Of a stretch of DNA of 64,000 nucleotides, positions 10,558 to 19,873 are shown one piece after another (the stretch's first letter is position 1; every line of letters begins with the position of its first letter). The position numbers and the translations under genes are program-made. Origin of the DNA: Macrothele yani. Lineage: Eukaryota > Arthropoda > Arachnida > Araneae > Macrothelidae. The DNA lies in NCBI GenBank assembly GCA_039090855.1, contig CM076990.1:202869232-202933231 (forward strand). Direction: 5' to 3'. The notes beneath the pieces are model-generated. The model did not search any database. It was not told the DNA's origin and was given only the letters and a program-made list of their open reading frames with translations.

Positions 10558-11560
10558 AAGAAAAATTAAGGAAAGTTTTTCTTTCGTCTACACAATTTAA
10601 GTTGCAGGATTTATTAGCACAACCATACGATGAACAAAAGTTAGACTTGTCATTAATAAATTTACAAAAATCACGATTTTCCTGAATCCTTGCAACGTAA
10701 CGCCATGTTAAGCAATGGGAAAACGCATGTAAACAAACTGTTGTTGGTCCTCGGCCACGGAAAGGCTTTCCCATGATGCAATGCGAGGTGAATAAGGTCC
10801 ATTGCAAATTTTTGAATTAAACTGGACGAAATATATTGCGTTGGCACTGCTCCCAGTGACATTATTGGAAGGGCAGGATTCACCTTGCCCCTCCCCACCA
10901 ATAGTCGGTATCCATGACGAGACAGAAATGCAAGACGAGCTGAGACATGTTAACTGTAGACATTTGCTGGGGGACCCACTCAGACAATTTGTATGCTTTA
11001 CTTATTGCATGCAGATGTCTTCAGACGGTTTCATCACTAACACCAAATGACTGGGCTGATTCCTGGCGTGTTTGGTTACTGTTCTACTCAACAGCAACTT
11101 TCAGGGCTTCTGTGACTGGACGACCACTCCCGGACTTGCCTTGAAGGGATTCGTCTCCGTCTCTGAACTTTCGAAACCAATTCTGAGTTGTGCGTTCATT
11201 CACAGCATCTGTACCGAGTGCTAAGCAAACGCGACGACTTGTTTCTGAAGCAGATGAACCGAATTTAAATCCTCACAATAAACACCCTCGAATAATCTTC
11301 ACTGTAATCGCACCGTCTTTCCACTGCCAAATTGCTTACTCATCTGATTTGTATGCGCAGGGCATCTTGGAATTTCAGCTGACAATATACCGGGAGCGGA
11401 ACGCCATTGCGCAAATTCAATCATTACAAGGTGTTTATTTTGCTTCTGCAAATACTTTTGTGTTTACCTGATATGTTACGTTTGTCCTTTTATTACTGGC
11501 TCCAAGGACAGATATACAGGAAACTTCAGAATATTAAGTTTTTGATCTAATACATCTCTT

Positions 11561-11779
11561 GCCGCTTCGGTGGCGCAGTGGTCTAAGCGATGGGATGGCC
11601 TCTGATCATTCGTCCGAAAGGGGTACGTGTTCGAATCCCGGTGAGGCATGGATGTTGTGTTTGTCTTACGGCACTGGCTCTTTTCCTTCCCTGGAACCAG
11701 TGGCCCTAAATTAGGGACGGGCGACTGCTTATAACCCGTTGATTTGCTCACGGTGGTCGTTATACCTCCAATAAAAAAA
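11561..11779 (+). mobile_element. tRNA-derived SINE, copy 6
   Basis: Forward member with head GCCGCTTCGGTGGCGCAGTG, a 5-bp insertion (GATGG) in the tRNA-like part and several body changes. Approximate duplication TACATCTCTT / TACCTCTCTG. Confidence 0.9.
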
Positions 11780-12525
11780 AATACCTCTCTGCAATTTTAT
11801 TCGACTCCGACTGCGCAGTGTGGATAATGTGGATCTCAATCGCACTGGATACGCGTTGTTTTACGCCGCTTTTAGCTAACTTGATGAAAGAGAGTTGAGG
11901 ATATCTTTAGTGTTGTTCCTATGCATCCTTCTCGACAGTAGTTAAGTAAATCCCAAGTAAAAAATTCGATGTAATGAAAAAATGAGAAACGGTGCGTCAT
12001 TTTCAAAACCATTGTTAAAAACTGATGGTGCCACATGGAGTCCCATCAAGTGAGGCAATAATGGTTAATGTTATTGCTACTCGAACAATATATTTTACTA
12101 AATTATCGCCGAATATTATTTCATCATGTTTTACATGAACGTAACAATATCTCATTGCAATCTGCGAAAATTACGAGAACTTCACGCTAAGTGTGATAAA
12201 AGCCATTACAAAAATGCATTTTAATGCTATGCATCTTTCCCGACAGTAATAAAGTATACCTTGTGGCGAAATTTGTTTCTCCGCACACACACACACCAAA
12301 AAAAGGAGAGTTACTTAATTACTACTGACGAGAGCTTTAAAATAATGTGTAACACGGGGGTGTTATCTGTAGATATTCTAGACAGAAAAATTACCAATCC
12401 CCTCACTAACACTTGCGATTCGTCAGCTTTTCTTTCCATCTACAGATCAGATTTTAACCTACACATGCGAAGATGGACTTTCGTAGCTACATCACATTTT
12501 ATCGGTGTCAAGGTCTTTTCTTATG
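11780..12525. other. Unassigned DNA between SINEs
   Basis: No supported gene. A motif around CTATGCATCCTTCTCGACAG recurs in diverged form ~300 bp later (CTATGCATCTTTCCCGACAG), suggesting an old internal duplication. A short CA run lies near 12283. Confidence 0.4.
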
Positions 12526-12759
12526 TTCTTTTTTATTTTTTTATTTTTTTTTGATTGGAGGTTTAACTACCACCGTGAGCAACTCAATGGGCTATAAGCA
12601 GTCGCCCGTACCTAATTTAGGGTCACTGGCTCCAGGGAAGGGAGAGAGCCAGTGCCGTAAGACAAACACAACATCCATGCCTCATGGGATTCGAACCCGG
12701 ACCCCGTTCGGACGAATGATCAGAGGTCATCGCTTAGACCACTGCGCCACCGGAGCGGC
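12526..12759 (-). mobile_element. tRNA-derived SINE, copy 7
   Basis: Reverse member: T-rich tail, GATTGGAGGTTTAACTACCA, conserved body, tRNA-like head ending CCACCGGAGCGGC. TCTTATG near both ends may be the target duplication. Confidence 0.9.
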
Positions 12760-12842
12760 TTCTTATGATCGTCTAAATCTGAATAGTCAATAATAATAAA
12801 ATAAATATTGTTTTTGAAACACTAAACAGTCGAAATACTGCC

Positions 12843-13064
12843 GCCGACCCCGTGGCGCAGTGGTCTAACGACGGCTTCTGATCATTCGTCCGAGATGGGT
12901 CTACGTTCAAATCCCAGTGAGGCATGGATGTTGTGTTTGTCTTACGGTACTGGCTCCCTCCCTTCCCTGGAACCAGTGACCCTAAATTAGGAGCGGGCGA
13001 TTGCTTATAGCCCATTGAGTTGCTCACGGTGGTCGTTAAGCCTCCAATCAACAACAACAACAAC
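12843..13064 (+). mobile_element. tRNA-derived SINE, copy 8 with (CAA)n tail
   Basis: Forward member with head GCCGACCCCGTGGCGCAGTG, diverged B box (CGTTCAAATCCCA) and a tail of CAACAACAACAACAAC instead of a plain A run. Confidence 0.9.
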
Positions 13065-13115
13065 GCGCCATAATATCCAAATGTCAACAATTAGCATCTC
13101 CTCAATATTTTGAGA

Positions 13116-13340
13116 GCGCCGCCCCGGTGGCGCAGTGGTCTAAGGCGTTGGCCTCTGATCATTCGTCCGAAGGGGTCCGGGTTCGAATCCCGGTGAGGCA
13201 TGGATGTTGTGTTTGTCTTACGGCACTGGCTCTCTCCCTTCCCTGGAACCAGTGACCCTAAATTAGGGACGGGCGACTGCTTATAGCCCATTGAGTTGCT
13301 CACGGTGGTCGTTAAACCTCCAATCAAAAAAAAAAAAAAA
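13116..13340 (+). mobile_element. tRNA-derived SINE, copy 9
   Basis: Close to the apparent family consensus, with intact A and B boxes and a long A tail. A perfect 12-bp target duplication AATATTTTGAGA lies at 13104-13115 and 13341-13352, so it is probably a young copy. Confidence 0.95.
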
Positions 13341-13555
13341 AATATTTTGAGAAAGAAATGCAAATTTTAAGCTAATCAGGATACCGAAGCTGGCGAAACA
13401 TATTATAGGAAAATTATGTAAATAGTTAAATAAGAAAGCATGGCGCGAAAAAATTGCTCTTCAAACTGATGCGAAAGTTTCGGTTCTAATTTTAACCAAA
13501 TTGTGCACAGTGATTTTTTCGCCCTCTCTTGAGCTGCGTCCGAGGCAGACGCCCC

Positions 13556-13786
13556 GTGCCGCTCCGGTGGCGCAGTGATCTAAGGCGCTGGCCTCTGATC
13601 ATTCGTGCGTAAGGGGTCCGTGTTCGAATCCCGGTCATGCATGGATGTTGTGTTTGTCTTACGGCACTGGCTCTCTCCCTTCCCTGGAACCAGTGACCCT
13701 AAATTAGGGACGGGCGACTGCTTATAGCCCATTGAGTTGCTCACGGTGGTCGTTAAATCTCCAATAAAAAAAAAAAAGAAAAAAAA
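13556..13786 (+). mobile_element. tRNA-derived SINE, copy 10
   Basis: Forward member with AGACGCCC duplicated on both sides (13547 and 13787). The surrounding text (GAGCTGCGTCCGAGG before, GTGCCCCCCTACCCCTAGTT after) looks like the eroded end of another DNA transposon that the SINE hit. Confidence 0.92.
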
Positions 13787-13850
13787 AGACGCCCAGTCCA
13801 CTGTGGTGCCCCCCTACCCCTAGTTACGCCAAGTGGTGGGGAAACTACTT

Positions 13851-14000
13851 GTGAAAAGTAGTTTCGCCATAACTACATCTTATGAAAGTAGTTTCGCTAT
13901 AACTACATCTTATGAAAGTAGTTTCGCTATAACTACATCTTATGAAAGTAGTTTCGCTATAACTACATCTTATGAAAATAGTTTCGCTACAACTGTTTTT
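13851..14000 (+). repeat. Tandem array of a 30-bp unit, about five copies
   Basis: The unit contains AAAGTAGTTTCGCTATAACT followed by ACATCTTATG. Central copies are identical and the outer ones diverged. GTAGTT and AACTAC within each unit are complementary, so each copy can form a small hairpin. Confidence 0.93.
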
Positions 14001-14322
14001 TAAAAGTAGTTTAAAAAACCTTGTGAATAAAAACATACATGAATGTATTTACGAATCGGGGAAGTTTTTAGATGCCGGTAGTAGTAAATAAGTAGAGCCA
14101 TCGCATTGTGATTAAGCCAAGGAGGATATAATAAGGGAAAGGAGCATGTGTTCTTACGGGTGAAGCCAGCTGAGTTGATTGCCCGCCATCTTGCGTTGCC
14201 CTCAGTTGCTCATTTGGGCAAGTTCTAAAAGTTAACGTAAGCGTAGTTCCAGTTGACTTGGAGGGGTTGGGTCCTGATTTCTTTTGGTTTGGGTTATTTT
14301 TGCTGAAAGAAACTTTTTATAA

Positions 14323-14393
14323 ATGCCAGCGTGCGCAGCCATAGCTGCACCAATAAGACACGAAAAGCTGCCTTATGGGATCACGTTTCATAG
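14323..14393 (+). pseudogene. Decayed THAP-domain first exon
   Basis: An ATG-led stretch reads MPACAAIAAPIRHEKLPYGI then TFH and ends CATAG|GTGTGTG, a splice donor after a 71-nt coding exon. THAP genes and THAP transposases typically open MPxxC, reach FHR(F) after ~25 residues and have an intron there. The second metal-binding cysteine is not in frame (TGC is present one frame over), so the exon looks broken by a small indel. A CCGCCATCTTG (YY1-like) motif lies ~130 bp upstream. Short, so moderate to low confidence. Confidence 0.35.
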
Positions 14394-15060
14394 GTGTGTG
14401 TCTTATACACCTAATATTCTATTTCGAAAATTTAAAAATGTATGATGAAATAGTTAAAATTTTTTATTACGAATTAGAAAGTTGTCCTGTTTTCAGTAAC
14501 TCCCGGTCAAAAACTGCATTTCTGAAAACGTTCTATTAAAATTTTGTAAAAGTCAAAATTGTTTTAAGCGTAAAATGAAATCTGATATTGCTTTCTAAAT
14601 TTTGTAAATTATCTCGTTTATTATTGGTGTAAAGTAATCGGCCTATGAACGCTAATAATGGGATTTTATTGTGCGCTACAAACGTCGTCAACTTTGCATA
14701 TTTCGTATACTCTTCGTAAAAGTTTTGTAAATTATCACGTTTAACACGAATCATCGGTTTTAAGGTAATATTTCATAGCGTTTGTGTTTTATAGACTATT
14801 CAATAGATCACATGAAATAATTCAGCGTATATTATTTTTAATTACAAAGTTTGTGAACTGCTTCAATTTAAAGCGATTTTTGTCGTATGCACGGTAAAAT
14901 ATGACCTATCATTCCGTTGAGAGAAAAGAAAACAGTGGTGATATTATGCAATATATCCATATATGTAAATTATATTTTTTCTCTTGGTAAGAAGGCTGTA
15001 AAATTCCTAACCAGTATGGTATAGCTAGATATGTAATTCGATGTGAACGCAATCAAAGGG

Positions 15061-15289
15061 GGCCGCCCCGGTGGCGCAGTGGTCTAAGGCGCTGGCCTCT
15101 GATCATTCGTCCGTAAGGGGTCCGGGTTCGAATCCCGTTCAGGCATGGATGTTGTGTTTGTCTTACGGCACTGGCTCTCTCCCTACCCTGGAACCAGTGA
15201 CCCTAACTTAGGGACGGGAGACTGCTAATAGCCCATTTAGTTGCTCACGGTGGTCGTTAAACCTCCAATAAAAAAAAAAACAAAAAAAC
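15061..15289 (+). mobile_element. tRNA-derived SINE, copy 11
   Basis: Forward member with intact A and B boxes. AATCAAAGGG precedes it and AACAAAGGGC follows it, a probable target duplication. It sits at the left edge of the left ~400-bp direct repeat that brackets RTE copy 1; the right repeat starts AATCAAACGGG and lacks the SINE. Confidence 0.92.
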
Positions 15290-15295
15290 AAACAA

Positions 15296-15704
15296 AGGGC
15301 TAACTTTAAGATGGCTGCCGCTCAGGAAATCGGCTTCATAGCTCTACGTAGGAACTGCTTGTTATGCTCCCTCCCCTTATTCTATCCTTCTTGGATTAAG
15401 CACATTTGGATAAAATACGTAAAATGTTATTAAAATCCGATGCTCATATTCAGCACTCTTAATAACTGCGGTTTAGTTTACCGTTGACAAGATAAGCCAG
15501 TAAAAATTTGTACGATGTGTAGTACTTTCATTCATACATTGAAGTGACGTAGCACGAATGTAGCACAGTAACGTAGTTTGAACCTTAGAACAGTTTTTCG
15601 TTTTTGAAGGGAACCTTTTTTCCCTTGGGGAATTGTTTATGAAGGGGAAGGTTTATCACCATTCAGTTAAGAGAGAGAATAAGAATTAGGGCAAAAAATA
15701 TATA
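15296..15704 (+). repeat. Left member of ~400-bp direct repeat flanking RTE copy 1
   Basis: From TTTAAGATGGCTGCCGCTCA to AATTAGGGCAAAAAATATAT the text matches 18907-19315 with only a handful of substitutions (for example AAATCGG/AAATTGG, GATAAGCC/GATACGCC). AAGATGGCTGCC matches the YY1 consensus. No coding content recognised. Confidence 0.93.
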
Positions 15705-18700
15705 TGATGATCATCATCATCATTGTCAACCATTATCAATCCACTGCTGGACGAAGGTCTCCCCAAGTTTCTTTCACAACGGTCTGCCTTGTGCCAGTCT
15801 CCTCCATGTCACTCCCGCATACTTTCAAATTTCATCCACCCATCTTCCTTGTGGTCTTCTTCTGGGTCTTTTCCTGTCTCTTGGAATCCAATCTAAAATT
15901 TCGGCTGTCCATCGATGGTCTGTCCTTCTGGCAGCATGTCCAGCCCATTCCCATTTCAGGGATTTAACTCGGATCATGATGTCTTCCACTCTTGTCATTT
16001 TTCGGATCTACGAGCTCCTCTTCTTGTCTCTCCTGGTTACACCAAGCATGCACCTCTCCATGCTTTTTTGAGTTGTCTGCAGCCTTTGTATGTCTCTTTT
16101 AGCTAAGGTCCACGTCTCTGCACCATACGTAAGCACTGGAAGGATGCATTGATCAAACACTTTTCTTTTAAGACATAATGGCATATTGCTCTTGAAAATT
16201 ATGCTGTTTCTTCCAAAAGCTCTCCAGGCAAGTTTTGTACGCCGATTAATTTCTTCATCAATGTGACCCACACTTGATATCTGCTGTCCAAGATAAACGT
16301 ACGTGTCTGTTATCTCCAGCTTTTCTCCATCAATCGATAAATCTTCATTTCTTGTAAAAGCATTGTACATCACTTTTGTCTTCTGAAAGTTCATTTTTAA
16401 TCCCACTTCTTTACTCTTGCCAGCAAGTTCCTGGATCATACTCTGTAGCTCTGATGGGGTAGTTGCAAAAATGACTATGTCATCAGCAAAACGAAGGTGG
16501 GTTAGATAATCTCCATTAATCTTTATCCCTTTGTTTTCCCAGTTCAGTGACTGAAAGGCATTTTGCAATGTGGCATTAAAGAGCTTTGGAGATTTGGTGT
16601 CACCTTGCCTCACCCCTTTTCCAATTTTTATGTGTGTTGTATTTTCAAACAGCGGCATCTTTGCACTTGCATTTTCATAGATGTTATTAATAATATTAAT
16701 CTATGCATCTTCAATACCGCAGGATTTCAGAGCCATTGCAACTGCTGATGGTTTCACCGAATCAAAGGCTTTTTCATAATCGATAAAAGCCATGCACAAT
16801 GGAAGTTCATATTCCCTCGCTCTTTCAATTAGTTCTCTCAGTACGTGGATATGATCTATTGTGCTGTAGCCACTCCTGAATCCAGCTTGTTCTCTCGGTT
16901 GAGCCATGTCCAGTGTCACCTTCAAGCGGTGTGAAAGAACTTTAGTGAAGATTTTATAAACCACTGATAGGAGGCTGATAGGTCTGTAGTTCCTGAGATC
17001 CTCAATGTCACCTTTTTTATGTAGCAAGATCATTGTAGCGTTGTTCCAATCCTCAGGAATTTTCCCTTCATTAAGGCATCGAGTGAAAATTTGGGCGAGT
17101 ACTGTTTCGATTTCTCCACTTGCTTCTTGTATGATGTCTACAGTAATTCCATCTTCTCCTGGAGCTTTTCCCCGCTTCATGTTCTTGATTGCATGCGCAA
17201 CTTCTGCTGGAAGGACTGGAAGAACTCTGGTACTGGTACCTTTCATGATGTCTGGAGTACATGTATCATCTCTTTCATATAATTTGGAGTAGAAATCTTT
17301 CACTCTTGTCAAAATTCCGCCTCTATTTCTTGTTACAGAACCATCTTCTTTTCTCAGTGCCATAATCTGTTTTTTCCCTTACTGAGATGTCCCTTTGCTA
17401 TCTTCAGGCTTTGGTTGTTTTCAATTGCTTTCCTTACTAGTTCACAGTTGAATTTCCTTACGTCTTCAGTGATACTTTTTCGTACTGTCTTGCATAGCTC
17501 TATATATTTCACTTTGGAAGTCACATCTTCTTTAGTTGTCCTCATCACTCTTCTTTTTTGCATCAACATTTTGGTTTTTCCTGATAATTTGTTCACATGC
17601 AATTTGTTCTTAGACCCAGCTAATTTTGTTGCTGTTTCCATAAGAGCTTTGCTTACTTTTCTGTTAACTTCCGAAATATCCACTTCTTCCGATGTTAGGC
17701 ATTCTAAAGCAGAGAACCTGCTCTTCAGTTCCAATTTGAAGGTATTATGGTGTTTTTTAAGGTTGGTTATGTCATTACATTTTGTTTGTCTTATGAGCTT
17801 GCTACGTTCGAGTTTAGTGTTGAGGTGCATCTTACATCTCACCAATCTATGGTCACTGCCTGTGTTGAACTTGTTTAGCACACTGCAGTCTTCTATGACG
17901 AATTTCTTGTTACACATAATAAAATCAATTTCACTTCTCGTTCCATTTGGATGTCTCGATGTCCATTTCCTGTGTGGCTTTTTCTTGAAAAAGGAGTTCA
18001 AGATGAAAAACCCTTCTGCCTCTGCAAACTCTACGAGAGTATTTCCACGCTGGTTTCTGTTGCCGTGACCGAATTTACCTACTGAAGTTTCATTCTGTTG
18101 CCGTTGCCCTATTTTTGCATTGAAATCTCCCATAGTTATCTTCAAGTGCTGCTTACCTTTATTATTTAGATCACGAATTTCCTCATAAAGTTCTTCAATT
18201 TCTTCTTCAGCATGACTTGTGGTGGGTGCATAAGTTTGAATAATCTGAGCCTGGTATCTTCTCGAGAGTTGGATAACGAGTCGTGCAGCTCTGTCAGAGG
18301 AACTTTCAACTTCTACAACTTTATCCTTCAGTTTCTTGTTTATTATAAATCCAACACCACTAGTTCTGCCAGTATATGTCCCACGATAGTAGAAGAGATA
18401 TCCACTTTTCAGTTCAATGAGATCTTCTCCTTTTCTCCTTACCTCACTTAGCCCGACGATGTCCCACTTGATCCTTTGTAGTTCCTCTTCCAATTCAAGA
18501 AGCCTTGAATCAGAAGATAGGGAGCGTCCGTTATATGTAGCCAAGGTCAGCATCAGATGGCAGCCTAGTCCGGTCCTCCGGGGATTCTTAGCACTCTCTG
18601 CCTTCATGTCGCACTGGCCGCTGCCTTGGCCAGGTACATTCCAGCTACCGGAGACTGAGGGCCAAGATTTAAGTTGTGGAGTCATTTTGGTGGGGTTTGG

Positions 18701-18894
18701 CCATAACTCACCACGCTGGCCACGTGGGTTGGTGAGGGTGTGATAGCATTTCCTCTAATCCCGATGGTATAGTTATACCGCTATTGGCGGTCGTCAGAGC
18801 CCCTTTAGTGGGAACAGGATGTGCCACGAGAAGGCGGGGTTGACATTTGTCCAGGAGAGGCTGTGATGTTACGCATCACCTGACCTTACACCCC
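15705..18894 (-). mobile_element. RTE-type non-LTR retrotransposon, copy 1
   Basis: About 3.19 kb, essentially full length when compared with the copies at 39651 and 42841. Read on the minus strand it starts GGGTGTAAGGTCAGGTGATG and ends in a short GAT-rich tail, as RTE-clade elements do. One long protein with an AP-type endonuclease followed by a reverse transcriptase is encoded but frameshifted. It is bracketed by ~400-bp direct repeats. Confidence 0.93.
15750..18685 (-). pseudogene. RTE endonuclease-reverse transcriptase, broken
   Basis: The start at 18685 reads MTPQLKSWPSVSGSWNVPGQ. The endonuclease part has LATYNGRSLSS, the metal-site motif MGDFNAKIG and GSDHRLVR. After a frameshift near 17360 the reverse transcriptase follows: LLHKKGDIEDLRNYRPISLL, FIDYEKAFDSV, and after another break near 16700, RQGDTKSPKLFNA and RFADDIVIF. 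The C-terminal LAWRAFGRNS and WTLAKRDIQRL segments follow. It would nick DNA and reverse-transcribe its own RNA; at least three frame breaks make this copy inactive. Confidence 0.9.
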
Positions 18895-18906
18895 TAAAAA
18901 AATCAA

Positions 18907-19315
18907 ACGGGTAAATTTAAGATGGCTGCCGCTCAGGAAATTGGCTTCATAGCTCTACGCAGGAACTGCTTGTTATGCTCCCTCCCCTTATTCTATCCTT
19001 CTTGGATTAAGCACATTTGGATAAAATACGTAAAATGTTATTAAAATCCGATGCTCATATTCAGCACTCTTAATAACTGCGGTTTAGTTTACCGTTGCCA
19101 AGATACGCCAGTAAAAATTTGTACGATGTGTAGTACTTTCATTCATACATTGAAGTGACGTAGCACGCATGTAGCACAGTAACGTAGTTTGAACCTTAGA
19201 ACAGTTTTTCGTTTTTGAAGGGAACTTTTTTCCCTTGGGGAATTGTTTATGAAGGGGAAGGTTTATCACCATTCAGTTAAGAGAGAGAATAAGAATTAGG
19301 GCAAAAAAATATATA
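18907..19315 (+). repeat. Right member of ~400-bp direct repeat flanking RTE copy 1
   Basis: Matches 15296-15704 at roughly 98 percent by eye and ends AGGGCAAAAAAATATATATA. It lacks the SINE found at the left copy's edge. Next to it, GGTGGGGCCCTGCCCCTCTG and CAAACCGCCTCTGG (19349-19390) look like the end of another DNA transposon. Confidence 0.93.
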
Positions 19316-19562
19316 TATATATATTTATAGAAATAGAAATTGTTTGGTGGGGCCCTGCCCCTCTGGCATCTAATGACAAACCGCCTCTGGCCAGCAGTGT
19401 ATATAAGGGGGAGTATGGAGCTCTCGTCCCCGAAAATTAGGAATTTTTTTATGATTGTGAAAATAACATGAAAAAACATGTACTTATCAACTTACATTAG
19501 ATACAATAAAAATAAAATTCGTTTTCTTTTTTCATTTTTATTTTGTACATTTTTTTTTTTTT

Positions 19563-19873
19563 AGATTTGGAAAAATTGTGGGCACAGCATTATCTAAAAG
19601 TACTGTCCAAGCTCTGGGCGTTAATATAATTTCACCATTTATAAGAGTTTTAAAATTTCTTTCCATAAAACGTTCATCAAAATGACGTTCACATACTACA
19701 CATTTCTGGTTGACAACTGTTTGTCAGTTGTCACCACGAGGTATTGCCGTGGTGCATTTTCTGGACATGCTTGCCGTACATTCCTCTCTCCTCTTCTCAT
19801 CTTTCGGCACGGAAAACAGAGTTGCTTTTTGTTTACAAGATCTGTAGCCACTGTTAAATCGAGGTACAAAACA
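19563..19873 (-). pseudogene. THAP-type zinc-finger domain, broken
   Basis: The minus-strand frame contains CFVPRFNSGYRSC, LFSVPKDEKRREE and, after a frame change near 19730, MCVVCERHFDERFMERNFKT, then GEIILTPR and DAVPTIFPNLK. The order C..C, FxVPKD, CxxHF, PR and AVPTIFP is the THAP (C2CH) DNA-binding domain, found in P-element-type transposases and host THAP proteins. The second cysteine of the first pair is replaced (VPRF where VPGC is usual). No catalytic region is seen downstream, so it is an isolated remnant, possibly an exon. Confidence 0.65.

Larger units (their letters stand above)
7044..10916 (+). mobile_element. 3.87-kb hAT- or MULE-like element inserted in the mariner
   Basis: The left end CAGGGGCGCCGACT and the right end (complement CATGGATACCGACT) match at 10 of 14 positions, and both are followed by ATTGGTGGG(G)AGGGG. 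The 8 bp outside are GAGAGACA (7036-7043) and ACGAGACA (10917-10924), 6 of 8 matching. An 8-bp duplication suggests hAT; a 9-bp reading would suggest MULE. The insertion splits the mariner exactly within its coding text. Inside are a SWIM-type exon, a two-copy 77-bp repeat and four SINEs. No transposase catalytic core was recognised. Confidence 0.55.
4750..11342 (-). pseudogene. Mariner transposase pseudogene split by two insertions
   Basis: Read on the minus strand, three blocks together resemble one mariner (DD34D) transposase. The N-terminal block (about 11342-10917) starts near MSKQFGSGKTVRLQ and has the helix-turn-helix motif NWFRKFRDGDESL. The central/C-terminal block (about 7043-6503) has KEPFLDM, LLQDNVRAHSA and a YSPDLAPSDYHLF-like stretch. 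The last block (4772-4750) reads DAHGNYFYE-stop. Removing the Tc1-like element at 4773-6501 and one TA restores RWQKVVDAHGNYF, the normal mariner C-terminus. Frameshifts and stops show it is long dead. Its own TIRs were not resolved. Confidence 0.75.

Noticed and set aside
10082..10807. 241-codon minus-strand frame with NSMGYKQSPVPNLGSLV text, and many similar frames across the window
   Set aside because: The repeated peptide is the translation of the SINE body, found in every SINE copy; it is not a gene family.
13845..14036. Minus-strand repeat protein (SETTFIRCSY repeats)
   Set aside because: It is the 30-bp tandem array read through; no start context or flanking coding text.
17415..18068. 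217-codon frame opposite RTE copy 1, and its twin at 40479-41132
   Set aside because: Antisense of the RTE endonuclease region; it recurs only because the element recurs.
19282..19390. LTR interpretation of the ~400-bp direct repeats around RTE copy 1
   Set aside because: The internal element is a non-LTR RTE in its full normal extent; no primer-binding site, polypurine tract or gag/protease text is present, and the repeats lack TG...CA ends.
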